Source of the DNA: UBA6054 sp964522095
GTDB lineage: Bacteria > Planctomycetota > Phycisphaerae > Phycisphaerales > UBA1924
Length of the DNA stretch: 17,906 nt
Direction of reading: 5' to 3'
Assembly: GCA_964522095.1 (NCBI GenBank)
Contig: CAZFSO010000046.1
Coordinates: 1-17,906, forward strand
In this document: in pieces, positions 1-6,249 of the stretch
Numbering within the stretch: the first letter of the stretch is position 1
Layout of the letters: each line of letters opens with the position of its first letter
Position numbers and translations under genes: made by a program
Notes under the pieces: model-generated
Told to the model about the DNA's origin: nothing
Database searches by the model: none
Seen by the model: only the letters and a program-made list of their open reading frames with translations

Positions 1-924
1 CTGTTCGGCGAGGAGCGCACCAACCCCTTCCTCAACCGCGCCAACCTCGTGCTGGTCGCCAAGGACGCGTCGTTCTTCGCCATCATGGCCGTCGGCATGA
101 CCGGCGTGATCATCCTGGCCGGCATCGACCTGTCCGTCGGCTCGATCTTCGGCCTGGCCGCCATCGTCGGGGCCATGGCCCTGACCAGCCTGCCGGGCGG
201 TGCGCCCCTCTATCTGGCCGTCCCGGCCGCGATCGGCGTCTGCGTGGGCGTCGGCGCCCTCTGCGGCCTGGCCAACGGCGCCATGACCGTCGGCCTGCGC
301 GTCCACCCATTCGTCATCACCCTGGGCATGATGGCCGCCCTCCGGGGCCTGACCATCGTCCTGCCCAGCACCTTCTTCAACAGCCAGTCCATCGGCGGCT
401 TCCCCGCCTCCTTCACAACCGGCTTCTTCCGCTACGAGTTCCTCGGCGTCCAGCCGGTCCCGATCCTCTTCATGCTCGCCGTCGCCGCCGGCGGCTGGTT
501 CGTCCTCAGCCGCACCGTCTTCGGCCGGCGCGTCTTCGCCATCGGCGGCAACGAGACCGCCGCCCGCTACGCCGGCATCCCCGTCGGCCGCGTCAAGGTG
601 CTCGTCTACACCATCATGGGCGCGCTCGCCGGGCTGTCCGCCTGCGCCTCGATCGGCTACTTCGGAGCCGCCGAGACCAACGCCGGAAACGCCTACGAAC
701 TCCAGGTCATCGCCGCCACCGTCATCGGCGGCGCGTCCCTCATGGGCGGCCGCGGCTCGGCCCTTGGCGCCGTCCTCGGCGCCGTCGTCATCCAACTCAT
801 CAACAACGCCATGATCATCACCGGCGTCGATCCGAACTACAACCAGATCGTGATGGGCGCGGCCATCATCGTCGCCGTCGTCGTCGACCAGACCAAGCAG
901 CGCCTCACCTCCCGCCGCCACTGA
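1..924 (+). CDS. Sugar ABC transporter permease, RbsC-like (5' partial)
   Basis: This is the membrane-spanning subunit of a CUT2-type (ribose/xylose/galactose family) ABC importer, which forms the sugar channel in the inner membrane. The frame is open from base 1, and the first codons already match the family (an NPFLNRANL segment before the first helix), so the true start lies left of the window; the GTG at 49 is internal. About 307 residues are visible, against roughly 310-340 for a full-length family member, so only a little is missing. The text shows the family signature GIDLSVGS near visible residues 41-48, several long hydrophobic helices, and the conserved late segment with VIGGASLMGGRGS. 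It ends 13 bases before the binding-protein gene, which indicates one operon. The transported sugar cannot be inferred. Confidence 0.93.
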   Translation: MFGEERTNPFLNRANLVLVAKDASFFAIMAVGMTGVIILAGIDLSVGSIFGLAAIVGAMALTSLPGGAPLYLAVPAAIGVCVGVGALCGLANGAMTVGLRVHPFVITLGMMAALRGLTIVLPSTFFNSQSIGGFPASFTTGFFRYEFLGVQPVPILFMLAVAAGGWFVLSRTVFGRRVFAIGGNETAARYAGIPVGRVKVLVYTIMGALAGLSACASIGYFGAAETNAGNAYELQVIAATVIGGASLMGGRGSALGAVLGAVVIQLINNAMIITGVDPNYNQIVMGAAIIVAVVVDQTKQRLTSRRH

Positions 925-937
925 ACAGGAACCCCGC

Positions 938-1951
938 ATGCACCGCCACACCCGCACCCTCCCCGCATCCGCCCTCTGCCTGACCGCCCTCCTCGCCGGC
1001 TGCAACCAGAGCGAGAACGAGGCCCCCGCCCCCGCCGCGGCCGCCCAGACCGAGCAGATCACCTACACCATCGCCGTCATCGCCAAGAGCAACGGCCAGC
1101 CCGTGTTCCAGGCAGCCCACACCGGCGCCCGCGCCGCCGCCGCACGCCTGACCGAGGAACTCGACGGCGTGACCGTCAACGTCAACTGGCGCACCCCGCC
1201 CCAGGAGGACGCACAACTCCAGGCCCAGTACGTCGAGCAACTCGTCGCCTCGGGCGTCGACGGCATCGCCATCTCCGTCTCCGACGCCAACGTCCTCAAC
1301 AGCGCCCTGCGCTCGGCGGTCGACAAGGGCGTCGTCGTCGTCACCTTCGACTCCGACGCGCCCGACTCCGGGCGCCTGGCCTACTACGGCGTCGACGACG
1401 TCGAGGCCGGCAAGGAGGTCATGCGCCAACTCGCCGAGGTCATGGACGAGCAGGGCGTCGTCGCCGTCCTGACCGGCAACCCCGCCGCCAGCAACCTCGC
1501 CAACCGCGTCCGCGGCGTGCGCGAGGCCGCCGCCGAGTTCCCGAACATCACCATCAAGGACGTTTACCACTTCACCCCCGAGACCGCCACCGAGGCCGCC
1601 GCCAAGATGCAGCAGGTCCAGACCGCCAACCCCGACATCACCGGCTGGGCCCTCGTCGGCGGGTGGCCCCTCTACACCGACAACGCCCTCGACGGCATCC
1701 ACCAGAACGCCCGGGTCGTCTCCATGGACCCCCTGCCCCTCCCCCTCGAGTACGTCCGCAAGGGCCAGGTCCAGGCCCTCGTCGGCCAGCCCTACTTCGG
1801 CTGGGGCGAGAAGTCCGTCGAGATGATCGTCGACATGCTCCACCGCGACCGCGCCCCGGAGACCGAACTGGTCCTCGCCGAGTTCCAGGTCGTCACCCCC
1901 GAGAACGTCGACGCCTACGCCGAGAACTGGAACACCTGGCTGAAAAACTGA
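938..1951 (+). CDS. Periplasmic sugar-binding lipoprotein, RbsB-like
   Basis: This is the solute-binding subunit (Peripla_BP_4 / LacI-type fold) that should hand a sugar to the adjacent permease. The 337-residue product begins with a short basic region, a hydrophobic stretch and a lipobox, LLAGC, placing the lipidated cysteine at residue 22. An Ala/Pro/Glu-rich linker follows. The mature domain opens with a beta strand (TYTIAVIAKSNGQPVF), and the hinge-region segment GVDGIAISVSDAN and the second-lobe strand GVVAVLTGN are typical of the family. The ATG has an AGGA-type ribosome site about 8 bases upstream and follows the permease stop by 13 bases. The stop codon at 1949-1951 runs directly into a heptamer repeat array and then the assembly gap. 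The ligand is unknown. Confidence 0.92.
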   Translation: MHRHTRTLPASALCLTALLAGCNQSENEAPAPAAAAQTEQITYTIAVIAKSNGQPVFQAAHTGARAAAARLTEELDGVTVNVNWRTPPQEDAQLQAQYVEQLVASGVDGIAISVSDANVLNSALRSAVDKGVVVVTFDSDAPDSGRLAYYGVDDVEAGKEVMRQLAEVMDEQGVVAVLTGNPAASNLANRVRGVREAAAEFPNITIKDVYHFTPETATEAAAKMQQVQTANPDITGWALVGGWPLYTDNALDGIHQNARVVSMDPLPLPLEYVRKGQVQALVGQPYFGWGEKSVEMIVDMLHRDRAPETELVLAEFQVVTPENVDAYAENWNTWLKN

Positions 1952-2089
1952 GGGATCAGGGATCAGGGNNNNNNNNNNNNNNNNNNNNNNNNNNNNNNNN
2001 NNNNNNNNNNNNNNNNNNNNNNNNNNNNNNNNNNNNNNNNNNNNNNNNNNNNNNNNNNNNNNNNNNNNAGGGATCAGGGATCAGGGGCG
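1951..2089. repeat. Heptamer (AGGGATC)n tandem array broken by an assembly gap
   Basis: Just over two copies of the 7-base unit AGGGATC run from 1951 to the gap edge at 1968, and just over two more run from 2069 to about 2086 on the other side. Both flanks therefore hold the same array in the same orientation. The unsequenced middle is probably more of the array, or something flanked by it. The first base of the array is the last base of the upstream stop codon. Confidence 0.85.
1969..2068. other. Assembly gap of exactly 100 N
   Basis: One hundred undetermined bases. This round number is the usual placeholder for a gap of unknown size, so the real distance between the binding-protein and ATPase genes is unknown. 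Identical heptamer repeats on both edges explain why the assembly broke here. Confidence 0.98.
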
Positions 2090-2120
2090 ATTTTACATGG
2101 ACACGACACGACCCATCTTT

Positions 2121-2147
2121 CTGATGGCTGATGGCTGATGGCTGATG
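2121..2147 (+). repeat. Heptamer (ATGGCTG)n array ending in the ATPase start codon
   Basis: The unit ATGGCTG is repeated three times from 2124, and a fourth, diverging copy supplies the ATG at 2145. Every unit contains ATG and an overlapping TGATG, and the 7-base period puts each successive ATG in a new frame. The copy at 2124 shares the ATPase frame but meets a TGA after four codons. No Shine-Dalgarno sequence is visible, because the array occupies that position. Confidence 0.85.
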
Positions 2148-3749
2148 GCCGACCCCTCTCTTCATCCCTCCCCCCTTCTCCGCGCCACCGGCGTCTCCAA
2201 GCGCTTCGGCATCACCCACGCGCTCGACGACGTCTCCGTGGAGTTCCGCAAAGGCGAGATCCACGCCCTGATGGGCGAGAACGGCGCGGGCAAGAGCACC
2301 CTGGGCAAGGTCATCGCCGGCCTGCACAGGCAGGACGCCGGTACGGTCGAGATCGTCACCCCCGACGGCCCGCGCACCCTCACCCCCGGCTCCCTCGACG
2401 ACGCCTTCGCCGCCGGCGTGCGCATCGTCCACCAGGAACTGGCCCAGTGCCCGAACCTGTCCGTCGCCGAGAACCTCTGCCTCCACGCCATCCCCAGGAA
2501 GGCCCTGGGCGTCGACTTTCGCGCCATGGAGGAACGCGCCGCCCGCCTCGTCCACGCCCTCGAGCCGTCCATCGACGTCCGCCGCCCGCTCGGCCTGCTC
2601 AGCCCCGGACACCGCCAGATCTGCCAGATCGCCGCCTCGCTCGACGAGGACGGCCCCCACGGCCCCGCCCGCGTCATCGTCCTCGACGAACCCACCAGTT
2701 CGCTCTCCATCGCCGAGACCGACCGCCTGCTCGACATCGCCCGCGCCCTCGCCGCCCGCGGCGTGACCATCGTCTACGTCTCCCACCGCATGGGCGAGAT
2801 CTTCGCCTGCTGCGACCGCGTCACGGTCCTCCGCGACGGCCGCTTCGTCGCCACCTCCCGGGTGGCCGACATCGACGAGCCCACGCTCGTCGAGCAGATG
2901 ATCGGCCGACGCCTGTCCACCCCCGGCGCCAAGGCCGCCGAGGCCCTCGCCGACGCCGCCGGCGTGACCCACGCCGTCCGCCCCGACGCCCCCACCGTCC
3001 TGCGCGTCACGAACCTCACCTCGCCGGGCCGGGTGGAGGACGTCTCGCTCGAAGTCCGCGCGGGCGAGATCCTCGGCATCGGCGGCCTCGTCGGCGCCGG
3101 CCGCTCCGAACTGCTCGACGCGATCTTCGGCCTGGACCGCCGCGCCACCGGCATCGTCGAGGTCGACGGCCGGCGCGTCTCCGGGCACGGCCCGCGCGCC
3201 GCCATCCGCGCCGGCATGGGCTACGTGCCTGAGGACCGCCGCCGCCAGGGCCTTTTCTTCGAACTCGGCATCGACGAGAACATCCTCACGCCCATCATGC
3301 CCGACCTGGCCCGCCTCGGCGTGCGCGACCGGCGCGCCGAACTCGCCGAGGTCCGCGCCCGCGTCCAGCGCTTCCAGATCAAGACCGCCACCCTCAGCCG
3401 CACCGTCCCCGGCGAACTCTCCGGCGGCAACCAGCAGAAACTCCTCATCGCCCGCTGGATGCGCGACGCCACCAGGGTGCTCCTCCTCGACGAGCCGACC
3501 CGCGGCATCGACGTGGGCACCAAGGCCGAGGTCTACCGCCTGGTCCAGGAGGCCGCCGCCGCGGGCCTGGCCGTCCTGCTCGTCTCCAGCGAGATGCCCG
3601 AACTGCTCGCCCTGTCCGACCGCGTCCTCGTCATGGCCGGCGGCCGCCTCCAGGGCGAACTGACCGGCGCCGACATGACCCAGACCAACATCATGACGCT
3701 CGCGGCACGGGAAACTTCGGGCCGGCCGGTTCTTGCCGTTCGCCCCTGA
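2145..3749 (+). CDS. Sugar ABC transporter ATP-binding protein, RbsA/MglA-like (two ABC domains)
   Basis: This is the cytoplasmic ATPase that powers the RbsC/RbsB-type importer encoded just upstream. Its 534 residues hold two fused nucleotide-binding domains, as is normal for CUT2 transporters. Domain 1 has a Walker A motif at residues 44-52 (GENGAGKST) and a Walker B with D181-E182; its signature motif reads LSPGHRQ (152-158), which departs from the usual LSxGxxQ. Domain 2 has the degenerate Walker A typical of this family (GLVGAGRS, about 314-321), a canonical LSGGNQQK signature (425-432) and Walker B D449-E450 followed by PTRGIDVG. The start at 2145 leaves about 13 residues before the first conserved strand, which is plausible, but it has no ribosome site and lies in a repeat. 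The gene converges on the GH31 gene. Confidence 0.95.
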   Translation: MADPSLHPSPLLRATGVSKRFGITHALDDVSVEFRKGEIHALMGENGAGKSTLGKVIAGLHRQDAGTVEIVTPDGPRTLTPGSLDDAFAAGVRIVHQELAQCPNLSVAENLCLHAIPRKALGVDFRAMEERAARLVHALEPSIDVRRPLGLLSPGHRQICQIAASLDEDGPHGPARVIVLDEPTSSLSIAETDRLLDIARALAARGVTIVYVSHRMGEIFACCDRVTVLRDGRFVATSRVADIDEPTLVEQMIGRRLSTPGAKAAEALADAAGVTHAVRPDAPTVLRVTNLTSPGRVEDVSLEVRAGEILGIGGLVGAGRSELLDAIFGLDRRATGIVEVDGRRVSGHGPRAAIRAGMGYVPEDRRRQGLFFELGIDENILTPIMPDLARLGVRDRRAELAEVRARVQRFQIKTATLSRTVPGELSGGNQQKLLIARWMRDATRVLLLDEPTRGIDVGTKAEVYRLVQEAAAAGLAVLLVSSEMPELLALSDRVLVMAGGRLQGELTGADMTQTNIMTLAARETSGRPVLAVRP

Positions 3750-3771
3750 TTCACACGCAGCCTGCTCCGGC

Positions 3772-3787
3772 CGCCCCGGCAGGGGCG
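3772..3787. repeat. Short GC hairpin after the ATPase gene
   Basis: A 6-bp perfect inverted repeat (CGCCCC and GGGGCG) surrounds a 4-base loop, 23 bases after the ATPase stop. It lacks a following T-run, so it is at best a weak or factor-assisted terminator. Confidence 0.4.
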
Positions 3788-3797
3788 TCGTCAGTAG

Positions 3798-3826
3798 CCG
3801 CGGGTGGAGCGAAGCGCAACCCGCGG
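3798..3826. repeat. REP-like palindrome between convergent genes
   Basis: An 8-bp perfect inverted repeat, CCGCGGGT and ACCCGCGG, encloses a 13-base loop containing GCGAAGC, a sequence known to form a very stable mini-hairpin. The pattern GGGTGGAGCGAAGCGCAACCC resembles a widely scattered extragenic palindrome family (REP-like). It lies between the convergent ATPase and GH31 genes, where it could act as a bidirectional transcript-end structure. Calling it a mobile or REP-type repeat is inference from sequence style. Confidence 0.6.
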
Positions 3827-3836
3827 AACCTCCTTG

Positions 3837-6026
3837 TCACTGCCTCAGCAGCACGATTTCCTCACCGTCCGTGCCCCAGATTTCCCGCTCGCCCTCCGGT
3901 GTGACCAGCCGCACGTGCACCGTCCGGTCCGGCCGCTCCATCGCACCCTCCGCCGCCTCCACGGTGATCGCCACCGACCCGTCCCGACGCGTCCGCGCGG
4001 CGTACGTGGTCTGCAGGTACGCGCCGTCCTTGAAGCCCCAGCCCTCGCCCGCGTCCTCGTACAGCACGCCCGCGGCGTTGCCTTCCGCGTCCAGGTGCAC
4101 GATCAGGTGCAACTCGTCGCGCGAGTCCGGACGGTCGCCGAAGTGCTGGGTGACGGGCGCGGCGAACACGATCGACCCGGGCCGCAGGTACAGATCCGGC
4201 TGGTGAAGGTCCTTGGAATCCCGCCCGCCGTCGAACGAAGGGAAGTCGAACTGGGCCCACGCGACGCCATCCACGGGCCGGGGCAGCACGGGAACGCGGT
4301 CCCCGTCCGGCGTGACCCGCGCCGCCACGAGCAGGTCCGCACCGATCAGGAACGCGTCGTCCTCGCTCCGCAGGGCGGGATCCGTCGGGTCGGCGAAGAA
4401 CACCGGCCGCGCGATTGGCACCCCGGTCTGTGAACTGACCCGGAACTGCGTGTACAGGTACGGCATCAGGCGGTAGCGCCGTTCCAGCGCCCGCCGGCTC
4501 GTCGCTTCGACCTCCGGCCCGAACGACCAGGGCTCCTTGTCGATGTTGCCCTTGGCCGTGTGCCCGCGGCTGAACGGCAGCAGCGCGCCGTACCCGATCC
4601 ACCGCGCGAACAGCTCCCCGTCCCCGTTGTAGGCGAAGCCGCCGATGTCCGGGCCCACGAACGGCTGGCCCGACAGCGACAGGTTCAGCGTCATCGGGAT
4701 GGACATCTCCAGGTGGTCCCAGGTCGCGCTGTTGTCGCCCGTCCAGGTCGCCCCGTACCGGTGCCCGCCCATGTAGTTCGCACGGCTGAGCACGAACGGG
4801 CGCTTGTCCGGGATGGCGGCCAGCACGCCCTCGCGCGTTGCACGGATCATCATCATGCCGTACACGTTGTGGTACCGCGCGTGGTCCCCGGGCCCGCCGA
4901 GTTCCGGGTCCGCGTCGTGGCGGTTGTCCTCGGGCATCGTCTTGCTCTCGACGTTGAACACCGCCGGCTCGTTCATGTCGTTCCACACGCCGTCGATGCC
5001 CAGGGCCATGAAATCCCCGTACAGCCCGGCCCACCACGACCGCACGTCGGTGCGCAGGTAGTCGGGGAACACGCACACGCCCGGCCACACCTCGCCCGCG
5101 TACACCTCGCCCGCCGCGTTGCGCACCCACACGTCGTGCTCCGTGCCCGAGTCGTAGACGAAATAGCCCTCTTCCTTCTTCACCCCCGGGTCGATCATCC
5201 ACACGTTCGACCACCCCCGCTCCCGCAGCCACGCGTTCAGCCCGGCCGGGTCGGGGAACTGCGCCTCGTCAAACGTGAAGACGCGGTAGCCGTCCATGTA
5301 GTCGATGTCCATCCAGATCACGTCGGCCGGCAGGTTTCGGTCGCGGAAGCCCTGCGCCACCTCCATCACCCGCGTGTCCGGGTTGTACGAGTACCGGCAC
5401 TGGTGGTAACCCACCGCCCACTTCGGCGGCATCTCGATCGTGCCCGTCAGGCGGCCCAGCCGCTCCATCACCGCCTGCGGCGAGTCGCCCTCGACCACCA
5501 CCACCGGGAACCGGTAGTTGACCCCCCGGAACGTGATCCCGCCCCGCAGGTCGATCTCGCACCGCTCGGTGGTGTCGGCCAGCACGCCGTACGCCGTGCC
5601 GTCCGCCCGCACCGCCAGCACCCACGGATGGGCGGTGTACAGGTTCGGGTCGCCCAGCCCGTAGCCGAACGCGTCGTGGTTCCAGGTCTCCGTCACGTGC
5701 CCGTTGCGCAACAGGGGCCCGGCGCACTGCCCGGTGCCGTACAGGCTCGTCCCCGCCTCGGTCCGGATCGAGGCGACAAACCGCCCGGTCCGCTCGTCGA
5801 CCGAAAACTCGGGCACGACTCCTTGGCGATCCGTCCGCTCAGGCCGGCCCTCGAAGGCCCGGACGAACGCGAACGACGGCCGGCGCTCCGCGGCCGCCCC
5901 CGCCGAGGCATCGAACCGCACGACCCCGTCCATGAGCCGCTCCGCGACCGGCTGCGCCGTCGCAGGCCACGCCCCGCCCATCACGAACGCCGCCACGATT
6001 GCCGGAACGATGCCGCCATGATCCAT
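3837..6026 (-). CDS. Secreted glycoside hydrolase family 31 (alpha-glucosidase type)
   Basis: This is a retaining alpha-glycosidase, most likely acting on alpha-glucans or oligosaccharides outside the cytoplasm. The 729-residue product starts with a signal-peptide-like segment (hydrophobic residues about 5-20, Ala-rich cleavage region ATAQ near 24). An N-terminal beta-sandwich follows, then the (beta/alpha)8 barrel with DVIWMDIDYMDGYRVF around 236-251. The nucleophile motif WNDMNEP places the catalytic Asp at 350, and TGDNSATWDHL places the acid/base Asp at 431. A distal beta-sandwich closes the protein. The start at 6026 has a GAGGG ribosome site 7 bases away and gives a clean signal peptide. 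The frame continues to 6341, but that would run into the divergent GH13 gene. Exact substrate is unresolved: GH31 also includes alpha-xylosidases and others. Confidence 0.92.
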   Translation of the reverse strand: MDHGGIVPAIVAAFVMGGAWPATAQPVAERLMDGVVRFDASAGAAAERRPSFAFVRAFEGRPERTDRQGVVPEFSVDERTGRFVASIRTEAGTSLYGTGQCAGPLLRNGHVTETWNHDAFGYGLGDPNLYTAHPWVLAVRADGTAYGVLADTTERCEIDLRGGITFRGVNYRFPVVVVEGDSPQAVMERLGRLTGTIEMPPKWAVGYHQCRYSYNPDTRVMEVAQGFRDRNLPADVIWMDIDYMDGYRVFTFDEAQFPDPAGLNAWLRERGWSNVWMIDPGVKKEEGYFVYDSGTEHDVWVRNAAGEVYAGEVWPGVCVFPDYLRTDVRSWWAGLYGDFMALGIDGVWNDMNEPAVFNVESKTMPEDNRHDADPELGGPGDHARYHNVYGMMMIRATREGVLAAIPDKRPFVLSRANYMGGHRYGATWTGDNSATWDHLEMSIPMTLNLSLSGQPFVGPDIGGFAYNGDGELFARWIGYGALLPFSRGHTAKGNIDKEPWSFGPEVEATSRRALERRYRLMPYLYTQFRVSSQTGVPIARPVFFADPTDPALRSEDDAFLIGADLLVAARVTPDGDRVPVLPRPVDGVAWAQFDFPSFDGGRDSKDLHQPDLYLRPGSIVFAAPVTQHFGDRPDSRDELHLIVHLDAEGNAAGVLYEDAGEGWGFKDGAYLQTTYAARTRRDGSVAITVEAAEGAMERPDRTVHVRLVTPEGEREIWGTDGEEIVLLRQ

Positions 6027-6182
6027 CTCTGGTCCCTCGCGCAAGGCCGCTCCCGGCCGCGTGCGCACTGTATCACGGCGTGGCCGACCCCGGGGTGTGC
6101 CGCCGGCGACGACCGCCGCGGTTCTCGGACGCCGCGCCGCACCGGCCCGCCCGCCAGAATCCGCCGTTCCGCGCGAAAAGCG

Positions 6183-6211
6183 TTCTCTCGGGCGACCCGG
6201 CGGCGCATAAT
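6183..6211 (+). promoter_or_regulatory. Possible sigma-70-type promoter for the GH13 gene
   Basis: CATAAT at 6206-6211 matches the -10 consensus at five of six positions. It lies 17 bases after TTCTCT (6183-6188), a weak -35 with three of six matches. The predicted transcript start would leave about 30 bases of leader with a GAGGGAGA ribosome site before the ATG at 6250. This is the only AT-rich hexamer of its kind in the 223-base divergent region. Confidence 0.35.
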
Positions 6212-6249
6212 GGACCGGCCGGACCCGGCCCCCGAGGGAGACCACGAGC

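Noticed and set aside
905..1843. A 312-codon - strand frame opposite the binding-protein gene.
   Set aside because: It is a Gly/Val/Asp/Leu-rich mirror of the biased codon use of the real gene, with no recognisable motif.
1951..2147. A CRISPR array across the gap.
   Set aside because: The repeats are contiguous 7-base units without spacers, and no cas genes are nearby.
2124..2147. Phase-variable frame switching of the ATPase by repeat number.
   Set aside because: The gene's ATG is the last repeat copy, so unit loss or gain does not change its frame. Frames started from upstream copies stop or are shadows.
1956..3188. A - strand open frame that spans the N gap.
   Set aside because: It includes 100 undetermined bases and is antisense to the ABC ATPase, with low-complexity Gly/Asp/Val-rich composition.
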